Position numbers and translations under genes: made by a program
The notes under the pieces: generated by a model
What the model saw: only the letters and a program-made list of their open reading frames with translations
The model's database searches: none
Told to the model about the DNA's origin: nothing
Assembly: GCA_964548365.1 (NCBI GenBank)
Contig: CAZJRD010000021.1
Location: 1-45,484 of the forward strand
Direction: 5' to 3'
DNA: 45,484 bases
Source: B46-G9 sp964548365
Lineage (GTDB): Bacteria > Desulfobacterota > DSM-4660 > Desulfatiglandales > Desulfatiglandaceae
Shown here: positions 23,538-31,632 of the stretch, in pieces
Layout: every line of letters begins with the position of its first letter
Position numbering within the stretch: the stretch's first letter is position 1

Positions 23538-24569
23538 TTACTTCTTGCCGCTGATGAAGGCCTCTGCGTCTTCAACGTCCTTTTTGCTCCCTATGTACAG
23601 GGGCACCCGCTGGTGCAGTTGTGAGGGTTCTATTTCCAGGATTGGGCGATCCCCGTCGCTGGCGTATCCTCCTGCCTCGGTGACGACCATGGCAAGAGGA
23701 TTGGCTTCTACCATAAGGCGCAGCTTGCCGGTGGGCTTTTTCGGATCCTTCAGGTCAGCGGGGTACATGAAAATTCCCCCTTTCAGGAGATTCCGGTGAA
23801 AATCCGCCACCAGGCTTCCCACGTATCGGGAGGTGTACGGGCGGCCCAGTGCATTGCCTGAGCCTTTAAAATAATTCACCATGGCACGGGTCTTTTCGTC
23901 CCAGTACTGATAGTTCCCCTCATTGACACTGTAGATTTTGCCCCGTTCAGGAATCCGTATGTCCTCATGGGAGAGGAGAAATTCTCCCACACTGGGATAC
24001 AGGGTGAAGCCATGAACGCCCGTTCCGTTCCCGGTGGTGTATACCATAATGGTGCTTGAACCATAGATGAAGTACCCTGCCGCCACCTGCTTCAGGCCGG
24101 GCCGCAGAACTTCTTCCAGCATGACGTCACTGTCTGAATCGATATTTATTCTCCTGTAGATGCCGAAAATGGTCCCGATACTCACATTGACATCGATGTT
24201 GGAAGAACCATCCAGGGGGTCGAACACAAGGATGTAGTTCCCTTTGGGATATTCGGCGGGGATTTCAATAAGGTCCGCAACCTCTTCTGAACCCATGCAA
24301 CAGAGTTCGCCGATATGCTGCATCCTCTCGACGATAACCCCGTTTGCAAATATATCAAGCTTCTGGACCTGTTCATCCTGGACATTGACCTTGCCGGTGC
24401 TTCCCAGTATGTCCACCAGGCCGGCCTTATTCACCTCCCTGGAGATGACCTTGGCCGCGACAAGGAGCTCGCTCAGAAGCGTGGTAAAGGCACCTGTTGC
24501 TTCGGGGCTCTGGCGTTGTTGATTCAGGATATGCTGTGTTATGGTAATGCCGACGCCTGCCTTCCTCAT
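23538..24569 (-). CDS. fbp: Fructose-1,6-bisphosphatase, class I
   Basis: Gluconeogenic enzyme that removes the 1-phosphate of fructose 1,6-bisphosphate. The 343-aa length and metal-binding core DPLDGSSNID (117-126) are those of class I enzymes, with CMGSEE upstream (91-96) and the substrate-binding GNYQYWDEKTRAMVNYFKG and YTSRYVGSLVADFHRNLLKG downstream. AGGAGGGAA lies just before the ATG. The receiver gene is 17 bases upstream, so the two form an operon. In eukaryotes class I enzymes are inhibited by AMP and fructose 2,6-bisphosphate, which makes the PFKFB-like gene 3.6 kb to the left noteworthy. Confidence 0.96.
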   Translation of the reverse strand: MRKAGVGITITQHILNQQRQSPEATGAFTTLLSELLVAAKVISREVNKAGLVDILGSTGKVNVQDEQVQKLDIFANGVIVERMQHIGELCCMGSEEVADLIEIPAEYPKGNYILVFDPLDGSSNIDVNVSIGTIFGIYRRINIDSDSDVMLEEVLRPGLKQVAAGYFIYGSSTIMVYTTGNGTGVHGFTLYPSVGEFLLSHEDIRIPERGKIYSVNEGNYQYWDEKTRAMVNYFKGSGNALGRPYTSRYVGSLVADFHRNLLKGGIFMYPADLKDPKKPTGKLRLMVEANPLAMVVTEAGGYASDGDRPILEIEPSQLHQRVPLYIGSKKDVEDAEAFISGKK

Positions 24570-24586
24570 TTGTTCCCTCCTCCAGG

Positions 24587-25075
24587 TTAATACTTGATAA
24601 TAGAGTCCCAGAATTCAGGATCATCATCCTTCCAGTTGGGGCCGAACCTCTTGTCACAAAAACCGCTCAGACGTTCATACCATTTTACGAAAACATTCTT
24701 GTTCTTTTCTATGGCCTCGATCACATCCGCGACAAAGATGTCGATCTTTCCGATTTCATCCTTCGGGACGTAATAGGCAGCACCTTTTTCAAAGGATTTT
24801 TTCATGTTTTCCTTGGATACGGCATGGGCGGTGAGCATCAGGGCGGGTATGCCGCGCCTTTTTGCAAGCTCGAGAAGGTCGTATCCCCTGACCCCCATGA
24901 TATCGAGAACGGCAATGTCATACTGGTTCTTCTCCAGTAATTCCTTTGCCCGCTCATAAGTAGAGGCCCTGTCTACCTTGCATATTTCCAGGATTTCCGT
25001 GAGGAACTCGAGGATATCTTCTTCATCATCTACGATGAGGACCCATTTACCCTTGAGTATCTTTTCAGGTTCCAT
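24587..25075 (-). CDS. Stand-alone response-regulator receiver protein
   Basis: A 162-aa protein with one receiver domain: VLIVDDEEDI at the start with the acidic pair, phospho-acceptor Asp in AVLDIMGVRGYDLL, the Thr in LMLTAH and the Lys in YVPKDEIG. After the domain come about 40 residues of basic and aromatic sequence without HTH or enzymatic motif, so output is probably by protein contact. The ATG at 25075 follows GAGAGGAG closely; an earlier ATG at 25123 lies inside the 63-bp repeat and is less likely. It precedes fbp by 17 bases, suggesting co-expression. No partner kinase is adjacent. Confidence 0.88.
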   Translation of the reverse strand: MEPEKILKGKWVLIVDDEEDILEFLTEILEICKVDRASTYERAKELLEKNQYDIAVLDIMGVRGYDLLELAKRRGIPALMLTAHAVSKENMKKSFEKGAAYYVPKDEIGKIDIFVADVIEAIEKNKNVFVKWYERLSGFCDKRFGPNWKDDDPEFWDSIIKY

Positions 25076-25120
25076 AAGACTCCTCTCCATGTGCAGGAAC
25101 GGTGTAACCTTGAACCTCTC

Positions 25121-25183
25121 CATGATTTTGCATTATTCTTTCCTTCAGCCTTCCAACTTCAGTCTATCCACCTGAATAGTTAC
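25121..25183 (-). repeat. 63-bp dispersed repeat, copy 2 (inverted)
   Basis: Complement of copy 1 (20071-20133) with 4 mismatches in 63 bases. Read on the minus strand, it ends 45 bases before the receiver-gene ATG; copy 1 ends 52 bases before its gene. Its left part, on the plus strand, overlaps the last codon of the AI-2E permease gene. Confidence 0.85.
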
Positions 25184-26241
25184 ATATTTTCTTTGTATTC
25201 CAACCGGTATATCTCCGCCATGGTAATGAAGACGGTTATGATCAAGGGGCCGTAAATAATTCCCAGAATGCCGAAGAGCTTTATGCCTCCAATGATTCCA
25301 ATGAAGACAAGGAGGGAATTCATCTGCATTCCTTTTCCGATGACCCTTGGTTTGACAAAGTATTCGATAACAGAACTGTATACCACGTTATAGATCAGGA
25401 ATCCGAGTGCGAGACCCGTTTTTCCTTGCAGGAAAAGGATAATGGCGGCGGGAATAAAAATAATAGAAGCACCGATAACCGGGAGGAACGCCATGAATGC
25501 TATGAAGGTTCCCCAGAGGAGAGGGGACTCGAGCCCGAATATATAAAATCCAAAACCTCCCAGGATGCCTTGAACCGCCCCGGACAACCCATTGCCTACG
25601 AAAACGGCCTTTCCCATTTCCTGAAATTTGCCAATGACCTTTTGGAGCTGTTCCCTGGGAAAGGGGAGGAGGCTGATAAGGTAATTTTCTAGCCGGGTCC
25701 CATCCTTGAGAACGTAGTAGATAGTCAGAAGCATGAGGAAGAGATGGATGAGAAAGTTGAGAAGATTGGATGCCACGGATCTTAGCTGATTATAGAGAAA
25801 GAGCCCGACTTTTTTCCCCACAGTGGTAGAAGCGGTCTGTAAGGTTTCCTTGTTGAATTCAATACCGGTCATTTTGCCCCACTTCCGTAACTGCTCGGCC
25901 CACAGGGAATGGCCGTTGATACTTTCCTGTATCTTTTGAACGGAAACGGCGCTCTTGGTCTTTTGGTAAAAATCAAATGCCTCGTTGGAAAGGCTTTCTA
26001 TAAAGCCGCCCACCGGAACGATAAGGATCAGGAAAATGAGGAAGGTCACGACAAGGGATGCAATGGTCATCTTTCCCTTCAACACCCGGGTCAACCGTTG
26101 ATGCAGGGGAGAGAAGACGCTGGCCAGGAGAAGCGCGAGGACAATGGCGGAAATGTACGTCCAGAAGAGCCGCAGGAAAAGTACCAGAGACAGGAGGAGC
26201 AGGAGAAGGAAAAATTTAGAACCGTAGTTGTTCTTTTCCAT
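25180..26241 (-). CDS. AI-2E family transporter (PerM/TqsA-like permease)
   Basis: A 353-aa membrane protein of the AI-2E exporter family (PF01594), a group that includes TqsA and sodium/proton antiporters. The hydrophobic N-terminus holds the first helices. A soluble insert (about residues 85-155) is followed by the conserved C-terminal block: GAVQGILGGFGFYIFGL, FLPVIGASIIFIPAAI, VIEYFVKPRVIG and GGIKLFGILGIIYGPLI. The ATG at 26241 is preferred over the TTG at 26250. The final codons touch repeat copy 2. The transported substrate cannot be told from sequence. Confidence 0.9.
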   Translation of the reverse strand: MEKNNYGSKFFLLLLLLSLVLFLRLFWTYISAIVLALLLASVFSPLHQRLTRVLKGKMTIASLVVTFLIFLILIVPVGGFIESLSNEAFDFYQKTKSAVSVQKIQESINGHSLWAEQLRKWGKMTGIEFNKETLQTASTTVGKKVGLFLYNQLRSVASNLLNFLIHLFLMLLTIYYVLKDGTRLENYLISLLPFPREQLQKVIGKFQEMGKAVFVGNGLSGAVQGILGGFGFYIFGLESPLLWGTFIAFMAFLPVIGASIIFIPAAIILFLQGKTGLALGFLIYNVVYSSVIEYFVKPRVIGKGMQMNSLLVFIGIIGGIKLFGILGIIYGPLIITVFITMAEIYRLEYKENM

Positions 26242-26435
26242 GGCAGCCAAGAATTCCTGGAAAGAGTTGTGAAAAAGATCCGCTTTTCAGTGTCGCTTCT
26301 TTGTCTTTCAATATAAGTGAGATACGCACGATAGTCAAAATTATTTTGAAAAATGCCCATTCTCTTGCTCTAGAGATGTTTCAATGGTATGAATAATTCC
26401 TATTCGGTACACCTCCAGAAAGAAGTGAATATCAC

Positions 26436-27995
26436 ATGAGCGAAAAAGATCTATTGCTGGCTATTGATAACGGCACCCAGAGTGTCAAGGCCCTGGTCTT
26501 TGACCTGGGGGGTGCACTAGTGGCACAGAAACAGGTAACCTTCAGTCCTTATTATTCGCGTGAACCCGGCTGGGCGGAACAGGACCCGGAGGTGTTCTGG
26601 GAGTCCCTCTGTCAGGCCTGTCACGGGCTGTGGCACGATTATCACGTGGATCGGCAGAGAATTGCCGGAGTTTCACTCACCACCCAGCGTGCCACGGTCA
26701 TCAACGTGGACCGGGATGGAAAACCGCTCCGTCCCGCCATGCTCTGGCTTGATCAACGGAAGACTTACGGTCTGCCACCTCTGGGAGGCCTGTGGGGATT
26801 CCTGTTTAGAGTCCTCGGCTTGCGGGAGACGATAGGGTATTTTCAGGCAGAGGCAGAGGCCAACTGGATTCGCATTAATCAGCCCGAGGTCTGGGAAAGG
26901 ACGCACAAATACCTCCTTCTCTCCGGCTGGCTCACCTACCGGTTGACGGGGGAGTTCAGGGATTCCAAGGGGTGTTGTGTCGGGTACCTGCCGTTTGATT
27001 ATAAACACCTGTGCTGGGCTTCCGGCTGGGACTGGAAATGGCGGGCACTCCCCATGGACTCGTCTCTTCTTCACGAACTCGTGCCGCCGGCGCAACCGCT
27101 GGGGGCTATCACACGCCGGGCTGCCGATGAGACCGGCATTCCGCCCGGGCTTCCACTGATTGCCGCCGCCGCCGACAAGGCATGCGAGGTCATTGGGTCC
27201 GGCAGTTTGGACCCATCAATCGGGTGCCTGAGTTACGGCACCACCGCCACCATTAATATTACCTCTCAAAAATATGTTGAAGCCATACCTCTGTTACCGG
27301 CGTATCCCTCTGCCATCCCTGACTACCACACGATTGAAGTGCAGGTTTATCGCGGCTACTGGATGGTAAGCTGGTTCAAAGAGGAATTCGGGCACCCGGA
27401 GATCGAAGAAGCAGCGATCAAGGGTATTGATGCCGAGGCCCTTTTTGACAGGTTGGTTGCGGATATACCTCCGGGCGCCATGGGCCTGATCCTGCAGCCC
27501 TATTGGTCCCCGGGGCTCAAACTGCCTGGACCCGAAGCAAAAGGGGCCATTATCGGTTTCGGTGATGTGCACACGCGGGGCCATCTTTACCGGTCCATAC
27601 TGGAGGGTATAGCATTTGCATTAAGGGAAGGCAAGGAGCGGATCGAGAAAAAGACCGGGATACCCATTTCGGAACTCAAGGTATCGGGCGGGGGGAGCCG
27701 GAGCAGGGCAGCCATGCAGGCTACCGCCGACATTTTCGGCTTGCCCACTTCTCGACCGTCCATCTATGAAACTTCAGGTCTTGGGGCGGCCATTGATTGT
27801 GCTGTGGGGCTGGGGCTTCACGCTGATTTTAATTCGGCCGTCAGGTCCATGACACATAGGGGTGATGTTTTTGAACCGGAGCCGGAGGTGCACGGGATGT
27901 ATGATGCCCTTTACCGGGATGTCTACCGGAAGATGTACAAGAAGCTGAGACCCCTGTACGAACGTATCCGTGAAATCACCGGATACCCGAAGTAG
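26436..27995 (+). CDS. FGGY-family carbohydrate kinase
   Basis: A 519-aa sugar or polyol kinase with the actin-like ATPase fold. The N-terminal phosphate-binding loop AIDNGTQSVKALVFD, the middle GVSLTTQRATVINVD and MLWLDQR, and the C-terminal signature ELKVSGGGSRSRAAMQATADI are typical of xylulokinase, glycerol kinase and relatives. The substrate cannot be assigned. The segment EVQVYRGYWMVSWFKEEFG resembles uncharacterised FGGY groups rather than XylB or GlpK. It is a single gene, divergent from the permease across 194 bases. The frameshifted sensor gene follows after 27 bases. Confidence 0.9.
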   Translation: MSEKDLLLAIDNGTQSVKALVFDLGGALVAQKQVTFSPYYSREPGWAEQDPEVFWESLCQACHGLWHDYHVDRQRIAGVSLTTQRATVINVDRDGKPLRPAMLWLDQRKTYGLPPLGGLWGFLFRVLGLRETIGYFQAEAEANWIRINQPEVWERTHKYLLLSGWLTYRLTGEFRDSKGCCVGYLPFDYKHLCWASGWDWKWRALPMDSSLLHELVPPAQPLGAITRRAADETGIPPGLPLIAAAADKACEVIGSGSLDPSIGCLSYGTTATINITSQKYVEAIPLLPAYPSAIPDYHTIEVQVYRGYWMVSWFKEEFGHPEIEEAAIKGIDAEALFDRLVADIPPGAMGLILQPYWSPGLKLPGPEAKGAIIGFGDVHTRGHLYRSILEGIAFALREGKERIEKKTGIPISELKVSGGGSRSRAAMQATADIFGLPTSRPSIYETSGLGAAIDCAVGLGLHADFNSAVRSMTHRGDVFEPEPEVHGMYDALYRDVYRKMYKKLRPLYERIREITGYPK

Positions 27996-28022
27996 AGGGC
28001 TCTCTGTTTGGAAAGGAATCCC

Positions 28023-29516
28023 ATGCAATTGAAAAGAAGATATCTTCTCCTCCCTTTGTTGTTTCTGATTTTGGGCTACATGGTCTTTTCCGTCTACAAC
28101 GATGTCAGGAATAGAACCACAGCCGAATTCAATGCACAGCAGATGCTGCTTGCAAAACAGGCTGCCAAGGGCATCTGGAGCCTTTTTGACCACTACCATG
28201 AGGAACTCACCTATCTTTCGAGCCTTGATACGTTCATCCCCTTCAGTAAACACACTAGGGCACTCATGAAATCCTTCTTGAAGAGGCATTCCGACGATAT
28301 CCTTGCGGTTACAGCCGTGGACGCAAAAGGAATGATCGCTTACACCGTCCCGTTCAACAAAAAGGCCATTGGCGCAGACATATTCCTACCAGGAACACGT
28401 CAAAACGATTTTGAGCACCCACAAGCCGGTTGTCAGCGATGTTTTTATGGCGGTTCAGGGGTATCGGACCGTGGCCTATCATGTCCCCATCCTCAGGAAG
28501 GGTGTTTACCACGGCAGTATCGCCATTCTGATCCCTTTTAAGAGAATTGCCAAAGAATACCTTGAGGACGTCAAGATCGGTGAAAGGGGATATGCCTGGA
28601 TGATTAGTGAAAAGGGCGTCGAACTCTTTTGTCCTGTTCCCGGCCATACGGGTAAAACCGTTTTTCAGACGTCCGAAAAATTCCCTTCCGTCATTGCGAT
28701 GGCCGGGGAAATGATGAAAGGCAGGCAGGGCAATACCACCTATGTCTATGACAGGATCGGAGGAACCTCGACGGAACCCGTAAAAAACTCGCTGTCTATT
28801 GCCCGATCCGTCTGGGGAACACCTTTTGGTCTATTGCGGTGGTCACCCCTGAAAAAGATGTCCTGGCAACCCTTTATGGGTTCAGAAACAAACTGATGGG
28901 CATTGCCGGCCTGTTCCTGATGTTTGGTCTGATATTCGGCTACTACATTATTCGGGCATCTGCCGTCCTTAGTGAAGAGAAGAAACGAAAAGCCGCGGAA
29001 AGAGCCCTGAAGGAACGTGAGAAACTCCTTGGAATGCTGGTGAGACATACCCCTGCGGCGGTGGCCATGTGTGAAAGGGAAATGCGATATCTGGCCCACA
29101 GCGACCGATGGATCGAGGACTATGGCTTGGGAGAAAAGAATCTCATAGGGCAGTGTCACTATGACGTTTTCCCGGACCTGCCGGAAATCTGGAAGGAAGA
29201 TCACAGAAAATGTTTTTCAGGTGAAACCATCACCCATGAGGAGGAAATTTTTAAGAGGGCTGACGGAAGAACCGACTGGGTCAGGAGAAAGCTGCACCCC
29301 TGGCGCGACAGCACCGGTGAGGTCGGCGGCTTGATCCTGTTCACGGAAGTGATAACTGAACGTGTCAAGGCCCGACAACTCTTGCGAGAATCCGAGGAAC
29401 GCTACCTAAGCGTGTTCGAACACACGGGCACGGCGACAGTGATCACGGACGAGGACAGGACTATTTCGACCGCGAACAAGGGTTTCGAGAAATTGAGTGG
29501 TTACACAGAGGAATAG
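28023..29516 (+). pseudogene. Frameshifted dCache-PAS sensor protein
   Basis: Three reading-frame segments join into one sensor of about 497 aa. Frame A (28023 to about 28379) has membrane helix 1 and the start of a periplasmic cache domain. Frame B (28381 to about 28785) continues it (YSYQEHVKTILSTHKPVVSD ... GERGYAWMISEKG). Frame A resumes (KLAVYCPIRLGNTFWSIAVV) into membrane helix 2 and a PAS domain (about 29020-29370). The first break is one extra base near 28380; the second is one missing A in the run at 28782-28787. A second PAS begins but stops at SGYTEE. No kinase, GGDEF or other output follows. Sequencing error or decay are both possible. Confidence 0.75.
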
Positions 29517-29523
29517 GGGAGCG

Positions 29524-29556
29524 AAAGGGGGTACCCAATAGTTGAGTACCCCCTTT
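29524..29556. terminator. Strong hairpin between the sensor gene and tRNA-Sec
   Basis: A perfect 11-bp stem, AAAGGGGGTAC (29524-29534) and GTACCCCCTTT (29546-29556), with an 11-base loop. On the plus strand it is followed by GATTTT, so it most likely ends the sensor transcript. It also lies just after the 3' end of tRNA-Sec on the minus strand. Confidence 0.7.
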
Positions 29557-29564
29557 GATTTTCC

Positions 29565-29662
29565 TGGCGGAAGTGCATGGGAATCGAACCCACCTACCGA
29601 GGTTTTAGCCCGGTACACCGGATTTGAAGTCCGGGAGCCCCACCAGTGAGCTTTCCACTTCC
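29565..29662 (-). tRNA. selC: tRNA-Sec (anticodon UCA)
   Basis: Selenocysteine tRNA that decodes in-frame UGA with SelB. On the minus strand the gene begins GGAAGTGG at 29662 and ends CACTTCC, discriminator G (29568) and encoded CCA (29565-29567). The anticodon stem CGGA/TCCG encloses CTTCAAA, with TCA at 29625-29627. The long variable arm (near TACCGGGCTAAAACCTCGGTA) and total length of about 98 nt are specific to tRNA-Sec. The eighth acceptor pair expected in bacteria would be G-G and so unpaired. The genome must therefore make selenoproteins; none is seen in this window. Confidence 0.93.
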
Positions 29663-29718
29663 ATATTCAGAACATACCTGTCCATTTTAAGGGCTCTCGG
29701 AGGCTTTGTCAACGGCTG

Positions 29719-30837
29719 TCATTGGCTCAGATGTTCGAGAATGATGCCAAGGATCCTGCGGATCGGTTCCGCGGCTCCCCAGAGCAGTTGATCGCCTACG
29801 GAAAAGGCCGCAAGGTATTGGGGCCCTAACAGCATTTTTCGGATCCTTCCGATCGGGACGGTAAGGGTCCCGTTCACCGCGGCCGGCGTGAGATGGGCGA
29901 GGATAGCATCTTTGTCATTGGGGATCACCCTGGCCCAGTCGTTTCCCTTTGCAAGCATTTCCTCAATTTCATCCAATGGCAGATTTCTATCAAGCTTGAT
30001 GGTGAATCCCTGGCTATGGCACCTCATGGCCCCCACACGCACGCAGAGGCCGTCAATGGGAATAGGAGGATCAGCTTGCAGGATCTTGTTGGTTTCTACC
30101 GCGCCTTTCCATTCCTCACGGGTCTGGCCTGAATCCATGGGGGAATCAATCCATGGAATGAGGCTCCCCGCGAGGGGAGCGCCAAAATGTTCTACCGGAA
30201 AGTCAGCGCTTCTCATTTTTTCCGTTGAGACTGCATCTACGGCAATTGCGGTCGATGCTGGATCCTCCATGAGTTCCCGGGCGGCAGAGCCGATGGCAGC
30301 CATCTGGGCGATCAGCTCTTTCATGTTGTTGGCGCCCCCGCCTGAAGCAGCCTGGTAGGTCATGGTGGATATCCACTCGATGTGCGCTGCTTTGAAAAGA
30401 CCTGAAAGGGCCATCAACATGAGGCTGACGGTGCAATTGCCACCCACATAGGTCATGATACCGGATGAGAGGGCGTGGTCTATGACGTCCCTGTTGACGG
30501 GATCAAGGACAATAATACTATTGTCATCCAGCCTGAGCGTTGAGGCTGAATCGATCCAGTATCCGTTCCAGCCGCCTTTCCGGAGCTCAGGGTATACTTC
30601 TTTCGTATATGCGCCACCCTGGCAGGTCACAACCACATCCAGGCCCCGCAATAGATCCAGGTCGCAGGCATCCTGAAGGGGAGGGATATCCATCCCTACA
30701 TCAGGGCCGTGCCCCCCCACATTGGAAGTGGTGAAAAACGTAGGTTCGAATCCAATAAAATCCTCTTCTTCTTTCATGCGGCCCATGAGAACGGAACCTA
30801 CCATCCCCCGCCAGCCAACAAACCCAACTCGTACCAT
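29719..30837 (-). CDS. asd: Aspartate-semialdehyde dehydrogenase
   Basis: NADPH-dependent reduction of aspartyl phosphate to aspartate semialdehyde, the branch point to lysine/diaminopimelate, threonine and methionine. It is of the E. coli type: VGFVGWRGMVGSVLMGRM at the nucleotide-binding start, catalytic Cys135 in GGNCTVSLMLM, then YQAASGGGANNMKEL and VRVGAMRCHSQ with the likely catalytic His. The ATG at 30837 has GGAGG five bases upstream and gives 372 aa; an earlier in-frame start at 30855 is less likely. It reads toward tRNA-Sec with no other amino-acid gene nearby. Confidence 0.96.
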   Translation of the reverse strand: MVRVGFVGWRGMVGSVLMGRMKEEEDFIGFEPTFFTTSNVGGHGPDVGMDIPPLQDACDLDLLRGLDVVVTCQGGAYTKEVYPELRKGGWNGYWIDSASTLRLDDNSIIVLDPVNRDVIDHALSSGIMTYVGGNCTVSLMLMALSGLFKAAHIEWISTMTYQAASGGGANNMKELIAQMAAIGSAARELMEDPASTAIAVDAVSTEKMRSADFPVEHFGAPLAGSLIPWIDSPMDSGQTREEWKGAVETNKILQADPPIPIDGLCVRVGAMRCHSQGFTIKLDRNLPLDEIEEMLAKGNDWARVIPNDKDAILAHLTPAAVNGTLTVPIGRIRKMLLGPQYLAAFSVGDQLLWGAAEPIRRILGIILEHLSQ

Positions 30838-30897
30838 CAATTCCTCCACACACAATTCATCCCGGCGTCGGGATGAGAATTGACATAGAGATAACTT

Positions 30898-30934
30898 AGA
30901 CAGGATGTACAGGGTTTATCTATGAATCCTGTCT
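30898..30934 (-). terminator. Hairpin downstream of the DUF2914 gene
   Basis: AGACAGGAT (30898-30906) and ATCCTGTCT (30926-30934) form a perfect 9-bp stem 16 bases beyond the DUF2914 stop. There is no T-run, so it may be a repeat-derived attenuator rather than a true terminator. A second imperfect hairpin (CAATTCATCCCG/CGGGATGAGAATTG, 30853-30882) lies just before asd. The TTAGACAGGATGT unit recurs once at 39999-40015. Confidence 0.45.
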
Positions 30935-30949
30935 GAAACCGAAAACAAT

Positions 30950-31369
30950 TCATTGCGGCGTCACGTTGAATACGATTTCTCTCAGGAGTTCTCCCTCGGG
31001 ACCTAGGATATCAACATGCCATTCTCCGATCTGGGAGGGAAGGATCCGCTTCGAGCTGTAAGTGCGCCAAATGGCAGAATTGACCGCAAGCGGCACCCGT
31101 GCCATTTCAAGGTCCTTGTAATACCAGACATGGGTAATGGTGATGGGGTTCTCCGCGCCAACGATCTTGCTGAAGCAGTAAAGTTTTCCAGCTTCCACCG
31201 GAAATTGCTCGTTTTCCCCGACACAGGAAAGATCCACCACATCAAGACACAGAGAGGCCTCAGACACGGTAACAGGAGTTTTATCCTGAGAGAGCGCGGA
31301 GCTTGAGACACCAAAGGCGAGAATAACGGCGCTGATAATGACGAAAAGAAAAGACTGAAAACGGGTCAT
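30950..31369 (-). CDS. Exported DUF2914-domain protein
   Basis: A 139-aa protein with a signal peptide (residues 1-27, ending SSALSQ) and a single DUF2914 domain. The domain pattern is visible: a fold starting SLCLDVVD, KLYCFSKIVG, ITHVWYYKDLEMARVPLAV, then WRTYSSKRILPSQIGEWHVDILGPEGELL. DUF2914 domains occur in periplasmic and membrane proteins and have no established function. Cys41 and Cys49 in the mature part could form a disulfide. AGGAG precedes the ATG. The operon relation to asd is uncertain because two hairpins separate them. Confidence 0.85.
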   Translation of the reverse strand: MTRFQSFLFVIISAVILAFGVSSSALSQDKTPVTVSEASLCLDVVDLSCVGENEQFPVEAGKLYCFSKIVGAENPITITHVWYYKDLEMARVPLAVNSAIWRTYSSKRILPSQIGEWHVDILGPEGELLREIVFNVTPQ

Positions 31370-31481
31370 GATTTTTTCTCCTCATATGGTTTTTGAAACT
31401 GACTCATATTTAAGCATACGAAAAATCATTTCGCAAGAGAGAAGAGAGTTTTTTGCATGCAGTGGTCAAAGAGAAATGGAG

Positions 31482-31511
31482 TTGATATCTTTTCATTTTT
31501 CTGTATAGAAT
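31482..31511 (+). promoter_or_regulatory. Candidate sigma-70 promoter of the radical SAM-hemA region
   Basis: TTGATA (31482-31487) and TAGAAT (31506-31511) are separated by 18 bases; an alternative -10, TATAGA at 31504, has 16. Each hexamer matches consensus at 5 of 6 positions. It would start a transcript about 115 bases before the radical SAM gene. Confidence 0.5.
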
Positions 31512-31632
31512 AATAAAGTAGCGATTTAGGATGAAGAGTGAAGGCTGAAGTATTTCCAATGAATAAAGGAAAGCTGCTTCCCTATCAGTTCATTCAAATT
31601 CGGGAAGATTGTGTTTGTGGGTGAGAGAATTT

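Noticed and set aside
28380..28787. Programmed frameshifting in the sensor gene
   Set aside because: The two breaks are in opposite senses, and the first lacks a slippery motif. Error or decay is simpler.
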